NCBI RefSeq assembly: GCF_000295955.2
Contig: NZ_ALXE01000045.1
Coordinates: forward strand, 120,482 to 184,481
DNA length: 64,000 nucleotides
Direction of reading: 5' to 3'
Source of the DNA: Pantoea sp. A4
GTDB lineage: Bacteria > Pseudomonadota > Gammaproteobacteria > Enterobacterales > Enterobacteriaceae
Program-made: the position numbers and the translations under genes
Shown here: in pieces, positions 56,536-64,000 of the stretch
Layout: each line of letters starts with the position of its first letter
Position numbering within the stretch: the first letter of the stretch is position 1
The notes under the pieces: generated by a model
The model's database searches: none
What the model saw: the letters and a program-made list of their open reading frames with translations, nothing else
What the model was told of the DNA's origin: nothing

Positions 56536-59508
56536 ATGTTAATCGCGACATTAAAACCCAATGATAATCCTCTCTCCTCACTTTACCATCAGTTTATTGC
56601 GGAAATTCAACGTCAGGGATTTAGCGGCGAAATAGAAATAAACCACGCAAACCAGATTATTTTCTCTACCGACAACTCTATTTATCAGCGACTACCTAAA
56701 GCGATTTTTTTCCCGCGTGATAATCGTGATGTGGTGATAATCACCCGCTTGATGGCACAGCCCGGTTTTCATGAGATTGTTATTTCACCTCGCGGCGGTG
56801 GTACTGGCACTAATGGGCAGTCGCTGACGCAGGGTATTGTGGTGGATCTGTCGCGTCATATGAATCGCATCCTTGAAATCAACCCGGATGCGCGTTGGGT
56901 GCGGGTGCAGGCGGGGGTGGTAAAAGATCAGCTAAACGCCGCGCTGCGCCCTTATGGCCTGTTTTTCGCCCCCGAGTTGTCTACTTCCAACCGTGCCACG
57001 CTGGGCGGAATGATCAATACCGATGCCAGCGGTCAGGGCAGTTGTACCTATGGAAAAACGCGCGATCACGTGCTGGAACTGGATATGGTGTTGGCCGGAG
57101 GTGAACAATTACACAGCCAGCCGCGCAGCGCCGCCGAGTGGTCAACGCTGGAGCGCCAGCCAGGCCCGGTCGGCAGAGTGCACCGAACGGTGCGTAAGAT
57201 TGCCACTGAGCAGGCGCAGCTGATTAAAGATCATTTTCCCCCACTCAATCGCTGCCTGACCGGTTACGATCTCGCCCACATTGCCACCGCCGAAGGCGGC
57301 TTTAATCTCAACAGCGTGCTGTGTGGCGCGGAAGGTACGCTCGGGCTGCTGGTTGAAGCGAAACTGAACGTACTGCCAATACCGCGATTTTCTGTACTGG
57401 TGAACGTCCGTTACGCCAGTTTTATGGATGCCCTGCATGATGCCCGCGCGTTAATTGCCCTGAACCCGCTCTCCATTGAAACCGTTGATTCTCGCGTGCT
57501 GCTGCTGGCGATGCAGGATATCGTCTGGAACAGCGTGGCGGAGTATTTCCCCCAGCAGGCCACGCCGACGCTGGGCATCAATCTGATTGAATTCAGTGGC
57601 GATGATGAGCAAGAGGTCAATCAGCAGGTTGAGCACTTTATCTCGCACCTACAGCAGGACACCACCACGCTACGGCTGGGTCATACCTGTGCGGTCGGCC
57701 ATGCCGCCGTAGAGCGCGTCTATGGCATGCGCAAACGCGCCGTTGGCCTGCTCGGTAACGTGAGCGGTGAAGCCCGGCCGCAGGCGTTTGTTGAAGACAC
57801 CGCCGTGCCACCTGAGCATCTGGCCGCTTACATCACCGAGTTCCGTGCGCTGCTGGACAGCTATCAGCTGCAATACGGCATGTTTGGTCACGTGGATGCC
57901 GGGGTGTTGCATGTGCGCCCGGCACTGGATATGAAAAATCCGCAGCATGCCGCATTAATCAGACCGATCACCACTGCCGTGGCAGCACTGACACAACGCT
58001 ACGGCGGTTTACTGTGGGGCGAGCACGGCAAAGGCATGCGTTCCGAGTTTTCACCCCGGTTTTTTGGCCCACTCTATCCGGCGTTGCAGCAGATAAAGCA
58101 GGCGTTTGATCCCAACAACCAGATCAATCCCGGCAAAATTGCTACGCCCGCTGATAGCTCCTCGCCATTGGTGAAGGTGGATGGCGTACCGACACGCGGC
58201 GAATATGACCGCCAGATTGATGAGCGAGTGTGGCAAAGTTTCGGCGCAGCTATGCACTGTAACGGCAATGGCGCCTGTTACAACGCCGATCCTGACGATG
58301 CCATGTGCCCCAGTTGGAAAGCCACGCGCGATCGCATTCATTCACCGAAGGGGCGCGCCTCGCTGATGCGCGAGTGGCTGCGCTTACAGGGCAACAGCGG
58401 CATTGATGTGCTGGAGGCGGAGCAGCACACGCCTGGCGTAGGTGCCACAGTAAAACGCTGGTTCAATACGCGCAGCGCCGCCAACAACAGTGATTTTTCC
58501 CATCAGGTCTATGACGCCATGGCCGGTTGCCTCGCCTGTAAATCCTGTGCCGGGCAGTGTCCGGTGAAAGTCAGCGTCCCGGAGTTTCGCTCTCGCTTTC
58601 TTAATCTCTATCATCAGCGCTACCCACGTCCCCTGCGTGACTACCTGATCGGCTCTCTGGAATTCACCCTGCCGTGGATGGCAAAAATACCGGCGATTTA
58701 TAATCGGCTGATGAGCGCTAACTGGCTAAAATCTTTGCTGAAAAACCGGGTGGGCATGGTTGATAGCCCGTTGATCAACACGTTTCCCCTCGCAGGTCTG
58801 ATGAAGCAGTGGGAGGTGAAAACCGCGACGCCGGGGGCGCTGGCACGCCTGAGTGCAACGGAAAAAGCGCGCAGTGTGATTGTGGTTCAGGATAGCTTTA
58901 CGCGCTTTTTTGAGCCTCAACTGTTAGCCACCTTCATTGAGCTGGCTACCCGCATTGGTTTCCAGGTCTGGCTGGCCCCGTTAAAGGCCAACGGCAAACC
59001 GTTGCACGTACAGGGATTTATGTCGATGTTTAACCAGGTCGCACGCGGTAATGCGCAGCGTTTGTCTGCACTGGCACAGGCGGGTATTCCGCTGGTTGGG
59101 CTGGATCCGGCCATGACACTAACCTATCGCCAGGAGTACCTTAAAGTCCCGCAGGTCGGTGAGGTTCCTCCGGTGATGTTACCGCAAGAGTGGCTACTGT
59201 CAGCGCTACCGGACATAGCCACTACGGTAACAAACACCGTTTACCGCCTGTTACCGCACTGTACAGAGAAAACCAATGCCCCCGAGAGTGCAAAACAGTG
59301 GCAGGCGATTTTTGCCCGCCGCGGGCTGGTGCTGGACGTGCAACCCAGCGGATGCTGCGGAATGTCTGGCACCTACGGGCATGAGGCGCGTAACCTCGCA
59401 ACCTCGCAACCTCGCAAACCATCTATTCTCTCTCCTGGTCACAGCAGGTCACCGGCCACAACACCAGCGAACCCCTGGCGACCGGCTACTCCTGCCGTAG
59501 CCAGGTGA
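56536..59508 (+). CDS. ydiJ: YdiJ-like FAD/4Fe-4S D-2-hydroxyacid dehydrogenase, frameshifted near the 3' end
   Basis: A 990-codon frame. The FAD-linked PCMH domain has ISPRGGGTGTNGQSL and ELSTSNRATLGGMINTDASG, followed by the FAD oxidase C-domain (MFGHVDAGVLHVRP, GLLWGEHGKGMRSEF). Two cysteine clusters bind 4Fe-4S (CNGNGACYN with MCPSWK; CLACKSCAGQCPVK), then a CCG domain with SGCCGMSGTYGHEARN. It resembles E. coli YdiJ (1018 residues), a D-2-hydroxyglutarate dehydrogenase. At a triplicated 8-bp repeat the frame changes: the present end is 31 unrelated residues, while another frame encodes TIYSLSWSQQ and LATGYSCRSQVKR up to a TAG at 59583-59585, as in YdiJ. ATG 56536 aligns best; an earlier in-frame ATG at 56464 lies inside a hairpin. 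Confidence 0.9.
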   Translation: MLIATLKPNDNPLSSLYHQFIAEIQRQGFSGEIEINHANQIIFSTDNSIYQRLPKAIFFPRDNRDVVIITRLMAQPGFHEIVISPRGGGTGTNGQSLTQGIVVDLSRHMNRILEINPDARWVRVQAGVVKDQLNAALRPYGLFFAPELSTSNRATLGGMINTDASGQGSCTYGKTRDHVLELDMVLAGGEQLHSQPRSAAEWSTLERQPGPVGRVHRTVRKIATEQAQLIKDHFPPLNRCLTGYDLAHIATAEGGFNLNSVLCGAEGTLGLLVEAKLNVLPIPRFSVLVNVRYASFMDALHDARALIALNPLSIETVDSRVLLLAMQDIVWNSVAEYFPQQATPTLGINLIEFSGDDEQEVNQQVEHFISHLQQDTTTLRLGHTCAVGHAAVERVYGMRKRAVGLLGNVSGEARPQAFVEDTAVPPEHLAAYITEFRALLDSYQLQYGMFGHVDAGVLHVRPALDMKNPQHAALIRPITTAVAALTQRYGGLLWGEHGKGMRSEFSPRFFGPLYPALQQIKQAFDPNNQINPGKIATPADSSSPLVKVDGVPTRGEYDRQIDERVWQSFGAAMHCNGNGACYNADPDDAMCPSWKATRDRIHSPKGRASLMREWLRLQGNSGIDVLEAEQHTPGVGATVKRWFNTRSAANNSDFSHQVYDAMAGCLACKSCAGQCPVKVSVPEFRSRFLNLYHQRYPRPLRDYLIGSLEFTLPWMAKIPAIYNRLMSANWLKSLLKNRVGMVDSPLINTFPLAGLMKQWEVKTATPGALARLSATEKARSVIVVQDSFTRFFEPQLLATFIELATRIGFQVWLAPLKANGKPLHVQGFMSMFNQVARGNAQRLSALAQAGIPLVGLDPAMTLTYRQEYLKVPQVGEVPPVMLPQEWLLSALPDIATTVTNTVYRLLPHCTEKTNAPESAKQWQAIFARRGLVLDVQPSGCCGMSGTYGHEARNLATSQPRKPSILSPGHSRSPATTPANPWRPATPAVAR
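59392..59415 (+). repeat. three tandem copies of AACCTCGC at the ydiJ frameshift
   Basis: Three perfect 8-bp units occupy 59392-59399, 59400-59407 and 59408-59415. Deleting one unit restores the frame into the conserved C-terminus and yields exactly the E. coli-like spacing between GHEARN and IYSLSW. Confidence 0.95.
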
Positions 59509-59611
59509 AACGGCTGTCGGCGATTGCGCTCAGACATCCGTTGATGGTGTTGCTCGAACAGATCCGAAATGGCTGCCTGTGGTAGCCACAGCATGGTGGG
59601 CAAACGGCAAA

Positions 59612-60694
59612 TCAGGCATGCCCACTGAACCGCTGTTTTTCATGGCGGTCAGTGAGTTTTTCAATTTCACGCCGGCGTTTGCGGTAATCATTCGGCGTTT
59701 CGCCATACTGTTTTCGGAACCACAGAATAAAGTGTGAAGCATCTGAGAAGCCGCAGTTAAGCGCCACCGTGGTAATACGCTGGCTGGTATTGACCAGCAG
59801 GTTTCTGGCGTGATGGATACGCAACTGCCGCCAGTAGCTGGCGGGCGTGCAGTTGGTATTGGCAAGAAATACCCGGTTGAGCTGACGTGGGTGCGATCCC
59901 ACATGCTCGGCCACATCCTTGAGGGTAAAGTGCATGCCCAGATTAGCTTTCATAAAGTTAATTGACCGCTGCACCACGGCGTTTTTATAGACGTGCTCCT
60001 CCATGCTGTCCGATTTGACTGACTCATCCTCTTTTTTCGCTGCCGGAATGTCCTCCACCAGCAGATACTCCAGGCCCTTATGCGCACGGATGTCGCCACA
60101 GTGTTTACGGATCAAACTCGCCGCAAGATCGATGGCCGTACCACCCGGACAGGTAATGATGCCCTGATCATCAATATAGCTTTTGTCCATGACCGCATGG
60201 GCATCCGGGAAGCGCTGCCGGAACTCATCGACGATAGTGAAATGCACCGCACAGCGCTTCTTACGCAGCAGCCCGGCTTTACCCAGCACAAACGAAGCAC
60301 TGCACATGCCAATAATCGGCGTGCCGCGCGCATGATAATCACGCAGCAGTTCCAGCAGGTATTCCGGTGGATCGCGCGTCTCTTCCAGTAACCCCCCGGC
60401 AAGCACGATATAGTCGTAGTGTTCGGTGTTGTTGAGCGCGCGCGTCGGCTCAATGCGCATTTCACAGCTGGCGGTAGCCGGTTTGTCATCTACCGACATC
60501 CAGTCCCACTGGCAGTAAATTTGGCGGCTGGAGAAGGAGACGTCAGCGGCAAAGCGCAGCGAATCGACAAACCCGGCCACCGGGATAAGGGTAAAACGGT
60601 TCATCAGGATGAAGCCCACTTTTAACTCAGGCTTACCTGGCAGAGCGATTTCCTGGCGTGCGGATGAAAGGGCGGGACTCGGGCTGCTAAACAT
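59612..60694 (-). CDS. GlxA-family AraC-type transcriptional regulator
   Basis: A 360-residue regulator. The N-terminal DJ-1/PfpI-like (GATase1) sensor spans about 25-215: VGFILMNRFTLIPVAGFVDSLRFA, YDYIVLAGGLLEE and IIGMCSASFVLGKAGLL with the nucleophile-like Cys. The C-terminal double helix-turn-helix of AraC type is at about 255-345 (TLKDVAEHVGSHPRQLNRVF, ITTVALNCGFSDASHFILWFRKQYGETPNDYRKRR). Relatives such as CdhR and GbdR control catabolism of carnitine, betaine or amino acids. It converges on ydiJ and is divergent from the MFS gene, so it probably activates the flanking cluster. Confidence 0.93.
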   Translation of the reverse strand: MFSSPSPALSSARQEIALPGKPELKVGFILMNRFTLIPVAGFVDSLRFAADVSFSSRQIYCQWDWMSVDDKPATASCEMRIEPTRALNNTEHYDYIVLAGGLLEETRDPPEYLLELLRDYHARGTPIIGMCSASFVLGKAGLLRKKRCAVHFTIVDEFRQRFPDAHAVMDKSYIDDQGIITCPGGTAIDLAASLIRKHCGDIRAHKGLEYLLVEDIPAAKKEDESVKSDSMEEHVYKNAVVQRSINFMKANLGMHFTLKDVAEHVGSHPRQLNRVFLANTNCTPASYWRQLRIHHARNLLVNTSQRITTVALNCGFSDASHFILWFRKQYGETPNDYRKRRREIEKLTDRHEKQRFSGHA

Positions 60695-61236
60695 AGTTAA
60701 CACCTGTGCTGCGTCTTATTGTCACTTATATGTACCGTAAAGGGTTCTGTCACAGCTATTACATAAATCTCAGGAAGTATAACAAAAAAGACAACGCGCA
60801 AAATTTGTGATGAAAGTCACTTTTTAACCGCTTTTTGTCTGCCTCGTTATAGAAAAATGTGTAACAGCAAGATAAGCGGGACTTTCACGCCAGGGTTGTC
60901 TCAAATCTTCTGTCGCCGTGTCATGCGACAGAAGCGTGAAGAATGAACCGTTGTTTTTATCCCTCAATATTCCGCACCACGTTAATGCAAAGTTAATAGC
61001 GCGATCACATATCCACCGCGAGCCGGGATTAACTTATGTTAATTGTCCTTTTTTTTATATGGCATTATGTTGTCCGGTGCGAAAGTCTGCATCAGACGTA
61101 ACATCCGTATAACACATCACACTCTATTACGGCGTACTTTTATATTCAGTTACGGATGAAATAAAAATCAATTTTCTTTTATCAGGCAAAGAAAACAAGA
61201 CCTGCAATATAAATCGCTACGCTAGAGGTAATGCAA
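60695..61236. other. divergent regulatory region regulator / MFS gene
   Basis: About 540 AT-rich bases without a credible gene. It holds a good CRP-like site (60803-60824) and several TATAAT-like hexamers (for example TTATAG at 60848). GlxA-family sites are too degenerate to place by eye. Confidence 0.5.
60803..60824. promoter_or_regulatory. CRP-like binding site
   Basis: TTTGTGATGAAAGTCACTTT has TGTGA-N6-TCACT, nine of ten core positions of the cAMP-CRP consensus. It lies about 110 bases upstream of the regulator gene and 410 bases upstream of the MFS gene. Catabolite control would fit a catabolic cluster. Confidence 0.6.
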
Positions 61237-62616
61237 ATGTCAAAGCACGTTAAAACCTCGCTGGAAGATGCACCGTTAAATAGCTTTCATAAAAAGTTAG
61301 CCGTGTACTCTTCAGCCGCCCCGTTTCTTGATGGCTATATTCTGAGCATTATTGGCGTGGTGATGTTACAAATCAGCACCGCGTTGCATTTAACCCCCAT
61401 GGAAGAAGGCATGGTCGCCGCATCTTCATTATTTGGCATGTTCCTCGGTGGCTTTATCGGCGGCATTGTGACGGACAAACTGGGAAGAAAGACGCTGTAT
61501 TTATTGGTACTGGTGTTTCTGGCGCTGTTTTCCCTCGGGCAGTTCTGGGTAACTTCCGCTGCCGCATTAATCAGCCTGCGTCTGCTATTAGGAATGGCCA
61601 TTGGGGCCGACCATCCGCTGGCAACCTCACTGTTGGCTGAGTTTCTTCCCAAAAAACAGCGCGGCTCTATTCTGGCCAGTCTGGTGATGGTCTGGTTTAT
61701 TGGTGCCGCCGCGGCCTATGTGGTCGGTGAAATCATTCTCCGCGTCGCGGGGGAAGATGCCTGGCGTTGGGCATTAGCCAGCGCCTTTGTTCCCGCTGCC
61801 ATTTTCCTTTTCCTGCGCGTTGGCACCCCGGAGTCTGCCCGCTGGTTGATGAACAAGGGCCGGAAAGCAGAAGCTGATGCGGTGATCAAAAAAGTCTATG
61901 GCGCTGAGTTTTCCATTGATGATCTCCCGGAAAAACAGCATGGACATAACGTTTCCATCGGCCAGTTGTTCCATTCTGGTTATGGCAAGCGCATCTTCTT
62001 CGTCAGTATGTTTTGGACCTGCGCCATTATCCCGCAGTTTGCTATCTATGCCTTTGCACCACGTATTTTGCAAACCATGGGATTGACCGGTGAATGGGCG
62101 GCACTGGGCGCGGTCGCCATTACGTTGATGTTTGTCGCGGGCTGTTTAGGAGCAGTGAAACTGATCAATCCGTTGGGTCGCCGTAAGCTGTTGCTGCACA
62201 GCTTCCTGTGGAGTGGTTTAGCGCTGCTGTTACTGGCAATTTTCCCGAGCAGTGCCGCCATGGCAACCCTGGTCTTTTTCTGCGCCTATGCGCTGTTTAT
62301 CGGCGGTGCTCAGGTGCTGGAATATGTGTATCCCAATGAACTGTTCCCGACAGAAGTGCGCGGTACTGCGGTGGGCTTAGCCACTTCACTCTCGCGTATT
62401 GGCGCGGCGGTAGGCACTTATCTGATCCCCCTTTCTCTCACTACGCTGGGGATCGCCAATACCATGTATGTCGCCTTCGGTATTTCGGTAGTGGGGTTTG
62501 TTGTCGCCCTGTTCATGGCCCCGGAAACCCGCGCCATGGATTTACACAACAGCAGTGTTATTGCGCCCGATGCGCAACCGGTAGCCGCACTCAAGCGCTC
62601 CGCAGAATTGAAGTAA
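61237..62616 (+). CDS. MFS transporter, sugar/aromatic-acid:H+ symporter type
   Basis: A 459-residue inner-membrane protein with twelve predicted spans. FLDGYILSIIGVVM in the first span, GGIVTDKLGRKTLY after span 2 (motif A), PESARWLMNKGRKAEA before the central loop and EYVYPNELFPTEVRGTAVGL near the end mark the sugar-porter/aromatic-acid symporter branch. ATG 61237 has AGAGG eight bases upstream; ATG 61231 is too close. It is the likely uptake protein for the cluster's substrate. Immediately followed by the proline-racemase-family gene. Confidence 0.9.
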   Translation: MSKHVKTSLEDAPLNSFHKKLAVYSSAAPFLDGYILSIIGVVMLQISTALHLTPMEEGMVAASSLFGMFLGGFIGGIVTDKLGRKTLYLLVLVFLALFSLGQFWVTSAAALISLRLLLGMAIGADHPLATSLLAEFLPKKQRGSILASLVMVWFIGAAAAYVVGEIILRVAGEDAWRWALASAFVPAAIFLFLRVGTPESARWLMNKGRKAEADAVIKKVYGAEFSIDDLPEKQHGHNVSIGQLFHSGYGKRIFFVSMFWTCAIIPQFAIYAFAPRILQTMGLTGEWAALGAVAITLMFVAGCLGAVKLINPLGRRKLLLHSFLWSGLALLLLAIFPSSAAMATLVFFCAYALFIGGAQVLEYVYPNELFPTEVRGTAVGLATSLSRIGAAVGTYLIPLSLTTLGIANTMYVAFGISVVGFVVALFMAPETRAMDLHNSSVIAPDAQPVAALKRSAELK

Positions 62617-62685
62617 GTTTGACCTTTAACCGGTTTTCACTTCGCAGGGAAACCGCACTACACCAAGATGAACAGGCAGGTTGCT

Positions 62686-63738
62686 ATGGCTTTTAAAAGA
62701 ACGATTCACGCGGTTGATACCCATGCCGGATGTCCAATGCGCGTGATTACCGGGGGCGTGCCGCATATTCCCGGCAACAGCGTATATGAGAAGATGCAGT
62801 GGCTGGAAGAGAATGACGATCAGTTGCGTAAGCTGATGCTGCGCGAGCCACGCGGCTACCCTGCTCACTGTTGTAATATTATTGTCCCGCCAAACGACCC
62901 AACCGCAGATGCGGGCTACATCATTATGGAGCAAATTGAGTATCCGGTGATGTCCGGCGGCAATACCATTTCGGTGGTGACAGTGCTGCTGGAGATGGGG
63001 ATGTTACCGATGCAGGAACCGGTGACTGAACTGATTCTGGAGGCCCCGGCGGGTCTGATTAAAGTGTCTGCCCAGTGTCAGGATGGCAAAGTGAAAGGCG
63101 TGACATTTACCAACGTACCGGCTTTCGCCGTCTATCTTGATGCGATTATTGACGTACCACATTTAGGGAATGTGAAAGTCGACGTTGCCTGGGGTGGGAT
63201 GTTCTACGTGATTGCGGATGTGCGCCAGTTCCCCGGCCTGGAGCTGACTTCCTCTCACGGCAAAGAGATCGCACGAATATCAGCCATGATTCGTCAGGCC
63301 GCCATTGAACAACTGCCGGTGGCGCACCCGGATTATCCGGGCGTTGGAATTACCATTTCACAGCTTTCCGGCCCCACTGACGATCCCAATGCCGACTGGC
63401 GCAATGTGGTGACCATGGCGTCAGGGACATTTTCCTGGGAGGACCCCACCACCTGGACAGGGGCCATCGACCGTTGCCCCTGTGGTACCGGCACCTGTGC
63501 CAAGATGGCCGTGCTGCATGCCAAAGGTGAACTGCCGCTGCATCAGGATTTCCGCCATCAGGGTATTCTCGGTAACGTGTTCACCGGTCGCCTCGTAGAA
63601 GAGACGTCGCTGGCAGGACGCACCGCTGTGGTCCCGACCATTACCGGCAAAAGCTGGATTTACGGTATCAATAACTATGTTCTGGACCACGACGATCCCT
63701 TCACCGAGGGCTTTATGGTTGGAGATATCTGGGCTTGA
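62686..63738 (+). CDS. proline-racemase-family enzyme (Ser/Cys type)
   Basis: A 350-residue member of the proline racemase / hydroxyproline epimerase superfamily. RTIHAVDTHAGCPMRVITGGVPHIPG is the conserved N-terminus and GKSWIYGINNYVLDHDDPFTEGFMVGDIW the C-terminus. The second catalytic Cys is in DRCPCGTGTCAKM. The first catalytic position is Ser90 in VMSGGNTIS instead of the CGH of racemases. Ser/Cys pairs occur in some 4- or 3-hydroxyproline epimerases, and Cys-lacking forms in dehydratases. ATG 62686 has AGG upstream; the frame is open from 62668. It probably works on a hydroxyproline-like imino acid imported by the MFS protein. Confidence 0.9.
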   Translation: MAFKRTIHAVDTHAGCPMRVITGGVPHIPGNSVYEKMQWLEENDDQLRKLMLREPRGYPAHCCNIIVPPNDPTADAGYIIMEQIEYPVMSGGNTISVVTVLLEMGMLPMQEPVTELILEAPAGLIKVSAQCQDGKVKGVTFTNVPAFAVYLDAIIDVPHLGNVKVDVAWGGMFYVIADVRQFPGLELTSSHGKEIARISAMIRQAAIEQLPVAHPDYPGVGITISQLSGPTDDPNADWRNVVTMASGTFSWEDPTTWTGAIDRCPCGTGTCAKMAVLHAKGELPLHQDFRHQGILGNVFTGRLVEETSLAGRTAVVPTITGKSWIYGINNYVLDHDDPFTEGFMVGDIWA

Positions 63739-63802
63739 TTGCACGCTGCTGAATATTCATTTTCCCTTTCAAATAATGGTGCCGGACATCCCCTCACCCC
63801 AG

Positions 63803-63826
63803 CCCTCTCCCGCAAGCGGGAGAGGG
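63803..63826. repeat. short palindromic intergenic repeat
   Basis: CCCTCTCCCGC / GCGGGAGAGGG around AA, within the widespread CCCTCACCCCAGCCCTCTCCC-type intergenic repeat. A related CCCTCTCCCTTCCAGGGATA occurs at about 63867-63886. It may be a REP-like element or a weak terminator for the preceding gene. Confidence 0.7.
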
Positions 63827-63925
63827 TGCCAGACCGGTGATGCATGTAATAGCGATGCCGTACATTCCCTCTCCCTTCCAGGGATAGGGTAGGTCTGTGA
63901 GCTATGCAGCCACAAATCGCACGGA

Positions 63926-64000
63926 CGATGTCCCTCACATCACTGACATAAAGGCATGCACGATGTACCGCGCATCACTCACATGAAGGCACGAACGATG
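63926..64000 (+). repeat. imperfect 35-bp tandem repeat running off the window
   Basis: Units at 63926-63960 and 63961-63995 both begin CGATGT and share about 28 of 35 positions (common core CATCACT, ACAT, AAGGCA). A third CGATG starts at 63996 at the window edge. There is no spacer of differing sequence, so it is a direct tandem array, not CRISPR. Confidence 0.75.

Noticed and set aside
63926..64000. Start of a CRISPR array
   Set aside because: The similar units abut directly with no unique spacers, and no cas genes are in the window.

Overview
The window looks like a chromosomal segment of an enterobacterium (Enterobacterales). The core-gene order osmE, nadE, cho, spy and the block chaC/chaA ... 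kdsA-sirB1-sirB2-prmC-prfA-hemA // lolB-ispE-prs-ychH-pth-ychF follow the Escherichia coli arrangement. Protein sequences are close to, but clearly different from, those of E. coli, and the inserted material (a reduced type VI secretion gene set and a very large toxin-like gene) suggests the Erwiniaceae (Pantoea/Erwinia relatives). That genus-level placement is inference.

Layout. (1) 1-8.3 kb: tail of a DUF6515-like gene, osmE, a TetR regulator with a Bcr/CflA-type efflux pump, nadE, the SOS nuclease gene cho with a LexA box, spy, a general porin and the inverse-autotransporter gene ychO. (2) 8.8-17.7 kb: one co-directional cluster encoding an SH3 lipoprotein, TssL with an OmpA-like domain, a C-terminally short TssM, TagF, an FHA protein (TagH), a PP2C phosphatase, an unknown secreted protein and a membrane Ser/Thr kinase. 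It holds part of the T6SS membrane complex and the whole phospho-switch, but no sheath, baseplate, Hcp, VgrG or ClpV gene. It sits between ychO and chaC, which are near neighbours in E. coli. (3) 17.7-25.8 kb: chaC and chaA (no chaB), then an AT-rich 1803-codon gene for a dermonecrotic-toxin-like protein ending in a TIKI/EreA/PMT-C2-like domain, inserted between chaA and kdsA. (4) 25.8-36.4 kb: conserved housekeeping genes for KDO, haem, peptide release, lipoprotein sorting, isoprenoids, PRPP and peptidyl-tRNA turnover.

(5) 36.4-46.7 kb: a defence island downstream of ychF. It has a DUF262-HEPN pair, a SIR2-HerA pair (the arrangement called Nezha) and an McrBC pair whose McrB carries an EVE-like insertion. 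The modules differ in AT content and are separated by a bidirectional terminator and AT-rich spacers. A GIY-YIG nuclease-like gene marks the far edge. (6) 46.7-49.7 kb: small metabolic genes (SnoaL-like, yajD, SDR, DMT transporter).

(7) 49.9-63.7 kb: what looks like a catabolic gene set: cupin, RidA, FAD amine/amino-acid oxidase, D-2-hydroxyacid dehydrogenase, TPP-dependent decarboxylase-like enzyme, GabD-like aldehyde dehydrogenase, YdiJ-like D-2-hydroxyacid oxidase, GlxA-family regulator, MFS transporter and a proline-racemase-family enzyme. Read together they suggest oxidation of an amino or imino acid to a 2-oxo acid, decarboxylation to an aldehyde and oxidation to an acid. The substrate cannot be read from sequence. 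The ydiJ-like gene is frameshifted by a third copy of an 8-bp tandem repeat; two copies restore the conserved C-terminus. The window ends in an imperfect 35-bp tandem repeat that runs off the edge.

No tRNA, rRNA, insertion sequence, integrase or CRISPR array was recognised.
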